Part shown: positions 8,396 through 16,160 of the stretch, in pieces | Layout of the letters: each line of letters starts with the position of its first letter | Numbering within the stretch: the stretch's first letter is position 1 | Source of the DNA: Paenibacillus rhizosphaerae | GTDB lineage: Bacteria > Bacillota > Bacilli > Paenibacillales > Paenibacillaceae | Direction of reading: 5' to 3' | Length of the DNA stretch: 64,000 bases | Assembly (NCBI RefSeq): GCF_014192015.1 | Contig: NZ_JACHXJ010000004.1 | Coordinates: 1 to 64,000, forward strand | Position numbers and translations under genes: made by a program | Notes under the pieces: generated by a model | The model's database searches: none | What the model saw: only the letters and a program-made list of their open reading frames with translations | Told to the model about the DNA's origin: nothing

Positions 8396-9028
8396 TTGGC
8401 AGAAACTTTAAAAGTAGCGATGCCGAAAGGGCGGATCTATAAAAAAGCGTCGGCATTGTTCCGTGAAGCCGGTCTTCCGATACCGGAAGAGGTCGATGAG
8501 TCGCGCAAGCTGGTCATTCCGCTGCCGGACCTGGACATGGAATTTATCCTGGCGAAACCGGTGGATGTGCCGACCTTCGTTGAATACGGTGCTGCGGACA
8601 TTGGCATCGTCGGCAAGGACGTACTGATGGAGGAAAATCGCGATGTCTACGAGCTGCTGGATTTAGGCATCGCCCGATGCCGGATGTCCGTGATTGGGCT
8701 GCCCGACTGGAAGCCGGGCATTCAGCAGCGCGTGGCGACGAAGTACCCGAATGTGGCCTCGCAGTACTTCCGCGAGCAGGGGCAGCAAGTCGAGGTGATT
8801 AAGCTGAACGGCTCCATTGAGCTTGCGCCGCTTATCGGCCTCTCCGACCGGATCGTCGATATGGTCGAAACCGGGCAGACGCTGCGGGAAAACGGTTTGG
8901 TGGAAATGAACAGCATCTTTGAAATTACGAGCCGCCTGGTGGCCAACCGGGTGAGCTACCGGATGAAGAACGGGCAAATCCAGTCGCTCTGCGACCGGCT
9001 TCAGAAAGTGATTTCCACTTCGGTATAG
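8396..9028 (+). CDS. hisG: ATP phosphoribosyltransferase, catalytic subunit (short form)
   Basis: 210 aa, the short HisG form that lacks the C-terminal regulatory domain and needs HisZ. It condenses ATP with PRPP, the first step of histidine synthesis. Start: TTG 8396 is preceded by AGGAGGGAGAACG, a far better site than upstream in-frame codons, and gives the expected N-terminus AETLKVAMPKGRIYKK. GAADIGIVGKD near 62-72 and the PRPP-region segment DMVETGQTLRENGL near 163-176 are seen. Confidence 0.95.
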   Translation: MAETLKVAMPKGRIYKKASALFREAGLPIPEEVDESRKLVIPLPDLDMEFILAKPVDVPTFVEYGAADIGIVGKDVLMEENRDVYELLDLGIARCRMSVIGLPDWKPGIQQRVATKYPNVASQYFREQGQQVEVIKLNGSIELAPLIGLSDRIVDMVETGQTLRENGLVEMNSIFEITSRLVANRVSYRMKNGQIQSLCDRLQKVISTSV

Positions 9029-9083
9029 TCGGACAAAGCCAGACAGAGTGGATGGCGAAGGGATAGCAGAGGGGGAGAATGGA

Positions 9084-10379
9084 ATGAAAATCGTACCGGT
9101 TGAGGATTTTGATCTGCGACGGGAGGTCGAGTACGGCACGCCGGAGCAGAATGCGGCCGCCAAACGGATCGTGCAGGATGTTAAGCAGGAGGGGAATGCA
9201 GCTCTGCTCCGGTACACGGAAGAACTCGACCGCACGAAGCTGACATCAGCCGGGCTGCGCGTGACCGAAGAGGAGTTGAAGGCGGCCTACACGAAGGTCG
9301 AGCCATCGTTCGTCGAAGCGATTTCGGCTGCGGCGCGTAACATTCGCGCGTTCCACGAAAGAGAGAAAAGAAACTCCTGGATGGATTTGCAGCCGGACGG
9401 CAGCATTCTGGGGCAAATCATCCGCCCGTTGAAGCGGGTTGGCGTCTACGTGCCGGGCGGGAAAGCGGCCTATCCGTCGTCCGTGCTGATGAATGTGATT
9501 CCCGCCCAGGTAGCGGGCGTTCCGGAGATCGTCATGGTGACACCGCCGGCGACGGGCGGGAAAGAAGGCATCAACCCGTATATTCTGGTGGCGGCCGCGG
9601 AAGCCGGCGTCCATGAAATTTACCGGGTTGGCGGCGCCCAGGCCATCGCGGCGCTGGCGTACGGCACGGAGACGATCGCGCCGGTGGATAAAATCTGCGG
9701 GCCTGGCAATATTTACGTTGCGCTGGCCAAGCGGGAAGTGTACGGTGCGGTTGACATCGACAGCATCGCCGGTCCAAGCGAAATCGTCGTGCTGGCCGAC
9801 GAGCAGGCCGACCCCGAATTCGTGGCAGCCGACCTGTTATCCCAGGCCGAGCATGACGAAATGGCGTCTGCGATTCTGGTGACGCCTTCGCGGCAGCTGG
9901 CGGACGCGGTCGCTGCCGAGGTGAAGCGGCAGCTCGAGAGCCTGCCCCGCCGGGATATCGCGGCGGCATCGGTGGAGGGCTACGGAGCCATCATCGTGGT
10001 GGAGTCGCTGAAGGAAGGCATATCGGTCGTCAACCGGCTGGCGCCGGAGCACCTGGAGCTGATGGTCCAGGATCCGATGGCGATCGTCGGGCTGATCGAG
10101 AATGCCGGGGCGATTTTCCTCGGAGCGTACAGCTCGGAGCCGGTAGGGGACTATTTTGCCGGACCCAACCACATCATTCCGACAAACGGCACGGCCCGGT
10201 TTTCTTCGCCGGTCGATGTCGATGACTTCATTAAAAAATCCAGCATGATCTACTACAGTAAGGAAGCGCTCCTGAAGAACGGCGAAGCGATTATGGAGCT
10301 GGCGCGCGGCGAGGGGCTGGAAGCACACGCCCGGGCCATTGAGGTTCGGTTGAAACGTGAAATCGAAGGGAGAGACTAG
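9084..10379 (+). CDS. hisD: Histidinol dehydrogenase
   Basis: 431 aa from ATG 9084, chosen for GGGGGAG seven bases upstream and for matching family length; an in-frame upstream ATG at 9048 lacks a site. Zn- and NAD-dependent, performs the last two oxidations from histidinol to histidine. Motifs: GPGNIYVALAKR, GPSEIVVLAD, SQAEHDEMA, APEHLEL and GPNHIIPTNGTARF, which hold the Zn ligands and catalytic Glu/His. Confidence 0.96.
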   Translation: MKIVPVEDFDLRREVEYGTPEQNAAAKRIVQDVKQEGNAALLRYTEELDRTKLTSAGLRVTEEELKAAYTKVEPSFVEAISAAARNIRAFHEREKRNSWMDLQPDGSILGQIIRPLKRVGVYVPGGKAAYPSSVLMNVIPAQVAGVPEIVMVTPPATGGKEGINPYILVAAAEAGVHEIYRVGGAQAIAALAYGTETIAPVDKICGPGNIYVALAKREVYGAVDIDSIAGPSEIVVLADEQADPEFVAADLLSQAEHDEMASAILVTPSRQLADAVAAEVKRQLESLPRRDIAAASVEGYGAIIVVESLKEGISVVNRLAPEHLELMVQDPMAIVGLIENAGAIFLGAYSSEPVGDYFAGPNHIIPTNGTARFSSPVDVDDFIKKSSMIYYSKEALLKNGEAIMELARGEGLEAHARAIEVRLKREIEGRD

Positions 10380-10383
10380 AAAA

Positions 10384-10986
10384 ATGGCTAATCAAGGCAG
10401 CGAACGCCGTGCAAGCATCAGCCGCAAAACGAACGAGACTGACATTCAGCTGACGTTTGGCGTGGATGGCACCGGGGTATCCGAACTGGAAACGGATGTG
10501 CCGTTTCTGAATCATATGCTGGACCTGTTTACGAAGCACGGCCAGTTTGATTTGAAGGTGACGGCCAAGGGCGACATCGAGATTGACGACCACCATACGG
10601 TGGAGGACATCGGCATCTGCCTCGGCCAGACATTAAGGGAAGCCCTTGGCGACAAAAGGGGCATCAAGCGCTACGCGAACGTGTTCATTCCGATGGACGA
10701 GGCGCTCGCTCAGGTCGTGATCGACGTGAGCAATCGTCCGCATTTCGAGTATCGGGCGGAGTATCCTTCCAGCCAAGTCGGAAGCTTCTCCACCGAGATG
10801 GTGCATGAGTTTCTGTGGAAGCTGGCGCTGGAGGCACGCATCACGCTGCATGTCATCGTTCATTACGGCCAGAACACGCACCACATGATCGAAGCGGTCT
10901 TCAAGGCGTTGGGACGCGCGCTGGATGAGGCGACCAGCATTGATCCGCGGGTTACGGGGGTTCCATCAACGAAAGGAGTGCTGTAA
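10384..10986 (+). CDS. hisB: Imidazoleglycerol-phosphate dehydratase
   Basis: 200 aa from ATG 10384 (AAGGGAGAG upstream, overlapping the hisD end); usual length 195-200. Mn-dependent dehydration of IGP to imidazole-acetol phosphate. The metal-binding motifs FLNHMLDLFTKHG, DDHHTVEDIGI, and HHMIEAVFKALGRAL are intact. Monofunctional, without the phosphatase domain of enteric HisB; that activity is supplied by hisJ at the operon end. Confidence 0.96.
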   Translation: MANQGSERRASISRKTNETDIQLTFGVDGTGVSELETDVPFLNHMLDLFTKHGQFDLKVTAKGDIEIDDHHTVEDIGICLGQTLREALGDKRGIKRYANVFIPMDEALAQVVIDVSNRPHFEYRAEYPSSQVGSFSTEMVHEFLWKLALEARITLHVIVHYGQNTHHMIEAVFKALGRALDEATSIDPRVTGVPSTKGVL

Positions 10987-10988
10987 CC

Positions 10989-11609
10989 GTGACGATCGCC
11001 ATTGTGGATTACGGCATGGGCAACCTGCACAGCGTCAGCAAGGCCGTCGAACGCCTTGGCACCGAGGCGCTTGTGACGGGCGACCGCGAAGCCATTCTTG
11101 GGGCTGACGGTGTCATCCTGCCCGGCGTTGGCGCGTTCGGCGACGCGATGGAGCACCTGCGCGAGACCGGGCTTGACCGAGTAGTCCGGGAGGCTGCTGA
11201 GGGCGGCAAGCCGCTGCTTGGCATCTGCCTTGGGATGCAGCTGCTGTTCAGCAGCAGCGAAGAGCATGGCCATCACGAAGGGCTGAACATCTTGCCGGGC
11301 CAGGTCGTCCGTTTCCCGGACGGGGAACTGAAGGTGCCGCACATGGGCTGGAACCGGCTGCAGTTTGTGCAAAAGGACAGCCCGCTCTTAGCCGGCCTAA
11401 CGGAGGGCCATGTGTACTTTGTCCACTCATATCATGTGCTGCCGGACGAACCCGCCGATCTGCTGGCGGTAACAGATTACGGCCGCCCGGTCACCGCAAT
11501 CGTGGGCCGGGGGTCGGTATACGGCATGCAGTTTCATCCAGAGAAGAGTGGCGAGCTGGGCGTACAGCTGCTGCACAGCTTTTTGCGGCTGGCGGGAGCG
11601 AAGGTCTAA
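10989..11609 (+). CDS. hisH: Imidazole glycerol phosphate synthase, glutamine amidotransferase subunit
   Basis: 206 aa from GTG with AAGGAGTG upstream, 2 bp after hisB. Class I glutaminase feeding ammonia to HisF. Nucleophile Cys80 in GICLGMQ; the His/Glu pair lies in QFHPEKSG near 185. Confidence 0.96.
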   Translation: MTIAIVDYGMGNLHSVSKAVERLGTEALVTGDREAILGADGVILPGVGAFGDAMEHLRETGLDRVVREAAEGGKPLLGICLGMQLLFSSSEEHGHHEGLNILPGQVVRFPDGELKVPHMGWNRLQFVQKDSPLLAGLTEGHVYFVHSYHVLPDEPADLLAVTDYGRPVTAIVGRGSVYGMQFHPEKSGELGVQLLHSFLRLAGAKV

Positions 11610-11654
11610 CACCTTCCGGACCCGGCGCGGAATAACAGGAAAGCGGGGAGAACG

Positions 11655-12395
11655 ATGTCTTCATTTATCATTTATCCGGCCATCGATATTCGCGGAGGCA
11701 AGTGCGTACGGCTGGTTCAAGGAGATTACAATCAGGAAACGGTTTATAACGACAGCCCGCTCGAGGCCGCCAAGGCTTGGGAAGCGCAGGGCGGTGCCTA
11801 TATTCATTTGGTGGATCTGGACGGCGCCAAGGCAGGACGCCCGGTGAACGACGAGGTCATTGGAGCCATTGCCAAAGGCGTTCAAGTCCCCGTTCAAGTT
11901 GGGGGCGGACTGCGCACCTTGGACGACGTGAAGCGCCTGCTGGGCCTTGGCGTAAGCCGGGTCATTATCGGCACGGCGGCGATCGAGGACCGCGCCTTCA
12001 CTGAGGCGGTGCTCGGCACCTATGGTGATCGCGTGGCGATCGGTATCGATGCGCGGAACGGTTATGTCGCGACCCGCGGCTGGCTGGAGACATCGGAGGT
12101 TAAGGCAGAGGAACTCGCTAAGGAGCTGGCGGCCAAAGGAGCGGAAACGTTTATCTTTACCGATATCTCCCGCGACGGCATGATGCAGGGGCCGAACGTC
12201 GAGGCCATCGTATCGCTGGCCAAGGCCAGCGGACGCACCGTGATCGCGTCGGGCGGCGTGACGGTCACCGAGGACCTGCTGAACCTCAGCGGGCACCGCG
12301 GCGACGGTGTGGGCGGAGCCATCGTCGGAAAAGCGCTGTACACGGGCAGCATTCAGCTTACGGATGCGCTGCGGCGAATCGCTGAACAAGCTTAA
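11655..12395 (+). CDS. hisA: ProFAR isomerase
   Basis: 246 aa, (beta-alpha)8 barrel. Amadori isomerisation of ProFAR to PRFAR. The two catalytic Asp residues are Asp11 in PAIDIRGGK and the Asp of FTDISRDG near 170; phosphate-binding GGG segments are present near 80 and 200. RBS GCGGGGAG. Confidence 0.95.
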   Translation: MSSFIIYPAIDIRGGKCVRLVQGDYNQETVYNDSPLEAAKAWEAQGGAYIHLVDLDGAKAGRPVNDEVIGAIAKGVQVPVQVGGGLRTLDDVKRLLGLGVSRVIIGTAAIEDRAFTEAVLGTYGDRVAIGIDARNGYVATRGWLETSEVKAEELAKELAAKGAETFIFTDISRDGMMQGPNVEAIVSLAKASGRTVIASGGVTVTEDLLNLSGHRGDGVGGAIVGKALYTGSIQLTDALRRIAEQA

Positions 12396-12400
12396 GTGAT

Positions 12401-12424
12401 AAAGAGAGCGAAAAGCTCTCTTTT
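12401..12424 (+). terminator. Hairpin with T-run between hisA and hisF
   Basis: AAAGAGAGC, loop GAAAA, GCTCTCTTTT: perfect 9-bp stem followed by T residues, inside the his operon. It may be a partial terminator or a 3' stabiliser of the upstream message. No clear new promoter is seen before hisF. Confidence 0.6.
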
Positions 12425-12491
12425 GCAGATATAAAGGAATCACCGGTAGGGAAACTACCATGTGAGCACGAAAAGAGAGGGAGCGAGGCCC

Positions 12492-13250
12492 ATGCTGGCA
12501 AAACGAATCATTCCCTGCCTGGACGTTAAGGACGGCCGTGTGGTGAAGGGTGTTAATTTTGAAAATTTGCGGGACGCGGGCGATCCGGTGGAACTGGCGG
12601 CGCTGTACGACAAGGAAGGCGCCGATGAGCTGGTATTCCTGGATATTTCGGCGTCGGTGGAAGGACGCGCCACCATGGTGGAGGTCGTGCGGAAAACCGC
12701 AGGGGAAATCGCGATTCCATTCACCGTGGGCGGCGGTATTTCCCATGTCGATGACATGAAGCGGATTCTGCGTGCCGGTGCGGACAAAATCGGCATTAAC
12801 ACGGCGGCCGTCCTGAATCCCCAGCTCGTATCGGAAGGGGCGCGCCGGTTCGGCTCGCAGTGCATCGTTGTGGCCGTCGACGCCAAGTTTAACGAGGCTT
12901 GGGGCGAGTGGGAGGTCTACACGCACGGCGGACGCAAAGCGACGGGCATCCGGGCGCTGAACTGGGTGAAGGAAGCCGAAGCCCTCGGAGCGGGAGAGAT
13001 TTTGCTGACGAGCATGGACGCTGACGGCACGAAGGACGGCTTTGACCTTCCTCTCACCGCGGCCGTTGCAGACGCTGTCCGAATTCCGGTGATCGCTTCA
13101 GGCGGAGCGGGAACGAAGGAGCATTTTGCCGAAGTCTTCACGCAGGGGAAGGCGGACGCTGGGCTGGCGGCGACCATTTTTCACTACAAGGAAATATCGA
13201 TACCGGAATTAAAGCAGGACTTAAAGCAAAAAGGGGTTGAAATCCGATGA
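12492..13250 (+). CDS. hisF: Imidazole glycerol phosphate synthase, cyclase subunit
   Basis: 252 aa from ATG 12492 (GAGAGGGAGCGAGG upstream), giving the expected N-terminus MLAKRIIPCLDVKDG; a GTG 30 bp upstream is less likely. Cyclises PRFAR with ammonia from HisH to IGP and AICAR. Catalytic Asp11 and the Asp of TSMDADGTKDG near 130 are present. Its stop overlaps the hisI start (ATGA). Confidence 0.96.
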   Translation: MLAKRIIPCLDVKDGRVVKGVNFENLRDAGDPVELAALYDKEGADELVFLDISASVEGRATMVEVVRKTAGEIAIPFTVGGGISHVDDMKRILRAGADKIGINTAAVLNPQLVSEGARRFGSQCIVVAVDAKFNEAWGEWEVYTHGGRKATGIRALNWVKEAEALGAGEILLTSMDADGTKDGFDLPLTAAVADAVRIPVIASGGAGTKEHFAEVFTQGKADAGLAATIFHYKEISIPELKQDLKQKGVEIR

Positions 13251-13945
13251 GCAGCAACATACAGCAGTTCTCCCTGGAGCAGATGCAGGGACAAATCCGT
13301 TATGACGAGGCCGGCCTCGTGCCCGCCATTATTCAGGACGCCACAACACGCAAAGTGCTGATGATGGCTTATATGAACGAAGAATCGCTCAAGCGGTCGA
13401 TCGAAACCGGGGAGACCTGGTTCTGGAGCCGTTCGCGGCAGGAGCTGTGGAACAAGGGAGCGACGTCGGGCAACACCCAGCGCATTGTGTCGGCCAGCTA
13501 TGACTGCGACGGGGATACGCTGCTGTTCCTGGTACATCCGAAGGGTCCGGCGTGTCATACCGGCGAGGAAACGTGCTTTTACCGCGGCATTGCCGTTCCG
13601 GGACAGGGGCTATCAGCCGGCACCGACGCGGCGGACGAAGGAAGACACCGCTTTGCGGTGCTGGAGGAGCTCGAGCAGGTGATCGCGGAACGCGAGAAAG
13701 AGCGTCCGGAAGGCGCGTATACGACCTATCTTTTTGACAAAGGCGTCGATAAAATCCTGAAAAAGGTCGGCGAGGAAACCGCAGAGACGATCATCGCGGC
13801 CAAAAACAAGGACAACGACGAGCTGCGCCTTGAGGTCAGCGACCTGATCTATCACCTTTTGGTGCTGCTGCAGGAACGCAAGCTGCCCCTGGATGATATT
13901 ATGGCCGAGCTGGACCGCCGTCACGAGCGCCCCCGCCGGGATTAG
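13247..13945 (+). CDS. hisI: Bifunctional phosphoribosyl-AMP cyclohydrolase/phosphoribosyl-ATP pyrophosphatase
   Basis: 232 aa. N-terminal cyclohydrolase domain (1-~125) with Zn/Mg ligand segments SYDCDGDTLLF and GPACHTGEETCF; C-terminal MazG-like pyrophosphatase domain with KVGEETAETIIAAK. It catalyses steps 2 and 3 of the pathway. Translationally coupled to hisF by an ATGA overlap. Confidence 0.96.
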   Translation: MSSNIQQFSLEQMQGQIRYDEAGLVPAIIQDATTRKVLMMAYMNEESLKRSIETGETWFWSRSRQELWNKGATSGNTQRIVSASYDCDGDTLLFLVHPKGPACHTGEETCFYRGIAVPGQGLSAGTDAADEGRHRFAVLEELEQVIAEREKERPEGAYTTYLFDKGVDKILKKVGEETAETIIAAKNKDNDELRLEVSDLIYHLLVLLQERKLPLDDIMAELDRRHERPRRD

Positions 13946-13957
13946 GGGGAAGCCGCC

Positions 13958-14782
13958 ATGTACATCGATTATCATACCCACCATGTCCGGTGCGGCCATG
14001 CGGTAGGCAAACTCGAGGAATATGTGCGCCGCGCGGTTGAGATCGGGCTGGGACAGATCGGTTTGTCCGACCATATGCCGCTGCTTCATGTGGACCCGGC
14101 TTCGTATTACCCGGAGATGGCGATGCCGATGGAAGAGCTTCCGCGATATGTGGAGGAGTGCCTGTCTTTGAAGGAGCGTTACCGCGGCCAAATCGACATT
14201 CGGGTCGGCCTGGAGGGCGACTATATCGAGGGCTATGAGGCCGAAATCGAGAAGATCGTGAACGCATACCCTTGGGATTACATCATTGGCTCGGTGCACT
14301 TTTTGGGCGAATGGGACATTACGGACCACCGTCAGGTGCAAGGCTGGGAAGGCAAGGATGTCCTCAAGGTATACGAAACGTATTACGATGCGGTGAAAAA
14401 GGCGGCCGCCACCGGCTTTTACGACATTATGGGCCATCTGGACGTGATCAAGCGGTTCGGGTACCGTCCAGGCCCCGAGGCGGCGAGCCAAGTAGAAGCG
14501 CTGGAAAACGCCGTTCTTGCCGCTGTCGCGGCCAGCGGCGTGGCGATGGAGCTGAATGCGTCGGGCTTGTCCAAGCCATGCGCGGAAATGTTCCCGTCCC
14601 GGCGTATGCTGGAGGAGGCCCATCGGCTGGGCATTCCGCTTACGGTGGGATCAGACGCTCATGATCCGCTCAAGCTGGGCGAGAACCTGGAAGCTGCTAG
14701 GAGCATGCTCTGGGAGGTTGGCTTCCGCGAACTTGTTGTTTTTGAGGGGCGGAAGCGCAGCCGGATTCCGTTGGAGGTATAA
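13958..14782 (+). CDS. hisJ: Histidinol-phosphatase, PHP family
   Basis: 274 aa, 12 bp after hisI. The PHP metal-site motif DYHTHHVRCGHA starts at residue 4, with further ligands in GHLDVIKRFG and VGSDAHDP. It removes phosphate from histidinol phosphate and completes the pathway, replacing the absent HisB phosphatase domain. RBS GGGGGAAG. Confidence 0.93.
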   Translation: MYIDYHTHHVRCGHAVGKLEEYVRRAVEIGLGQIGLSDHMPLLHVDPASYYPEMAMPMEELPRYVEECLSLKERYRGQIDIRVGLEGDYIEGYEAEIEKIVNAYPWDYIIGSVHFLGEWDITDHRQVQGWEGKDVLKVYETYYDAVKKAAATGFYDIMGHLDVIKRFGYRPGPEAASQVEALENAVLAAVAASGVAMELNASGLSKPCAEMFPSRRMLEEAHRLGIPLTVGSDAHDPLKLGENLEAARSMLWEVGFRELVVFEGRKRSRIPLEV

Positions 14783-14832
14783 GCAGCCTTGTAAGTGTAC
14801 GGTCTGCTGCGGGCTTAGAGCCGTTTGAAGTG

Positions 14833-14881
14833 GCGCCGATGATAGGGACGGAAACATTTTTTCCGCCGGACTCATCGGCGC
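14833..14881. other. Large stem-loop between hisJ and the PRPP synthetase gene
   Basis: GCGCCGATGA (14833-14842) and TCATCGGCGC (14872-14881) pair perfectly over 10 bp, with a second inner stem CGGAA/TTCCG. It is not followed by a T-run, so it may be a 3'-end stabiliser or a non-canonical terminator. Confidence 0.5.
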
Positions 14882-14884
14882 GAT

Positions 14885-14913
14885 TTCATTCCGGGAGCGA
14901 ACCGATGTATAAT
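14885..14913 (+). promoter_or_regulatory. Candidate promoter of the PRPP synthetase paralogue
   Basis: TATAAT (14908-14913) with a weak -35 TTTCAT (14885-14890) at 17 bp. Confidence 0.45.
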
Positions 14914-14947
14914 CTAAGTATAGAAGACGGGTTATCAGGAGGGTCGT

Positions 14948-15895
14948 ATGCAACATAAGCTGCGTATTTTTTCCGGATCATCGAATCCTGTTCTAACTGA
15001 AAAAATTTGCGACATGCTGGGTGCGGAGCTGGGCAGCGTCAAGCTTTCCCGTTTCAAAAGCGGGGAAATCTATGTGAACTATGAGGAAAGCATCCGCAAT
15101 TGCGACGTCTTCCTCGTGCAGTCCCTGTCCCATCCCATTAATGAACTGTTCGTCGAACTGCTGGTCATGATAGACGCGGCCAAGAGGGCTTCGGCCCGTA
15201 CGGTGAACATCATTGTTCCTTACTACGGGTATGCCCGCCAGGAACGCAAGTCCGCACCGCGCGAACCGATTACGGCCAAAATGGTGGCGGACGTGCTGAC
15301 GACGGCCGGGGCGAACCGGGTCATTACCGTTGATTTGCATGCGCCTGCTATTCAGGGCTTTTTTAATATACCCGTCGACCATCTCACAGCGCTGGACCTC
15401 ATCAGCGATCATTTGAAATCGCTTCAAATCGACCGGCCGGTCATCGTGTCGCCGGACGCCGGAAGGGCATCCACCGCGGAGAAGCTGGCGAATCACCTCG
15501 ATTCCCCGTTTGCGATCATGATCAAGAAGAGACCTGCGCATAACGAGTCCGTCATTACGCATGTCATCGGTGATGTGAAGGGACGGACGCCGATCATTAT
15601 CGAGGATTTGATCGATACGGGATCGACGATCGTCAATGTGGTCGAGGGCCTGAAGGAACGCGGGGCGTCCCAAGCGATCGTATGCGCCACGCATGGCCTG
15701 TTCTCGGGCGACGCGCTGCAGCGGCTCGACCATCCCCATATCCGGGAGATCGTGGTGACCGATTCGATCGCCATCCCGGAGGCGCGGCCGGAGAAGCTGC
15801 ACATCTTGACGATTGCGCCGATGCTGGCGCGGGCCACACGGATTATTATCGAGGGCGGGTCGATCGCCACTTTATTCAAGGACGCCGGGGTATAG
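14948..15895 (+). CDS. Ribose-phosphate pyrophosphokinase, divergent paralogue
   Basis: 315 aa. Overall a full-length PRPP synthetase: YYGYARQERK, DLHAPAIQGFF with the catalytic His, and a PRPP-site motif EDLIDTGSTI. Versus canonical Bacillus Prs several active-site segments differ: RFSDGE reads RFKSGE (Ser38), the SPDHGG segment reads SPDAGR, the flexible loop KRRP-RPN reads KKRPAHN, and DDIIDTAGT is EDLIDTGST. RBS CAGGAGGG. The main prs gene is normally next to glmU, so this is probably a second copy placed after the his operon, whose first enzyme uses PRPP. Activity is plausible but unproven. Confidence 0.85.
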   Translation: MQHKLRIFSGSSNPVLTEKICDMLGAELGSVKLSRFKSGEIYVNYEESIRNCDVFLVQSLSHPINELFVELLVMIDAAKRASARTVNIIVPYYGYARQERKSAPREPITAKMVADVLTTAGANRVITVDLHAPAIQGFFNIPVDHLTALDLISDHLKSLQIDRPVIVSPDAGRASTAEKLANHLDSPFAIMIKKRPAHNESVITHVIGDVKGRTPIIIEDLIDTGSTIVNVVEGLKERGASQAIVCATHGLFSGDALQRLDHPHIREIVVTDSIAIPEARPEKLHILTIAPMLARATRIIIEGGSIATLFKDAGV

Positions 15896-15913
15896 CTGCC
15901 CCGGGGTCTTTTT
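15884..15913 (+). terminator. Intrinsic terminator after the PRPP synthetase gene
   Basis: GCCGGGG and CCCCGG arms flank the stop codon region and are followed by TCTTTTT. Confidence 0.7.
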
Positions 15914-15961
15914 GCGCTTTTGCGGGGGATAAACGTGGTTTGTAAAATTTCCGTTAAGCGC

Positions 15962-16006
15962 GGTCTATCTTCTAAGAATGTACGTCGATGTACATTTTTC
16001 TTATAG
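15962..16006 (+). repeat. Intergenic 45-nt element, copy A
   Basis: It aligns without gaps to 23973-24017; 37 of 45 positions agree. The shared core includes GTACGTCGAT and TTTTTCTTA. In this copy AATGTAC and GTACATT form a 7-bp stem before a T-run, so it could act as a terminator or attenuator. It lies 155 bp upstream of the TPR-HTH gene. Not a family I recognise. Confidence 0.7.
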
Positions 16007-16017
16007 TAGATTATGCC

Positions 16018-16047
16018 TTAGATGCCCCTTGCATCTTATGGTATACT
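16018..16047 (+). promoter_or_regulatory. Candidate promoter of TPR gene-trxB
   Basis: TATACT at 16042-16047 with a weak -35 (TTAGAT, 16018-16023, 18-bp spacer), downstream of copy A of the repeated element. Confidence 0.4.
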
Positions 16048-16160
16048 GTTCTGGATAGATTGAACTTAATGTTCAGCGTATGTACGCCCTGATTCAAGTG
16101 GGTCGAAGCGGTGGCTTCAGTTCGCTCTGTCTAGCAATCAAGGAGGTGCCTTGCTTAGGA

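Noticed and set aside
11661..12926. A 421-codon open frame on the minus strand
   Set aside because: Runs antisense to hisA and hisF across their intergenic hairpin; no family resemblance.
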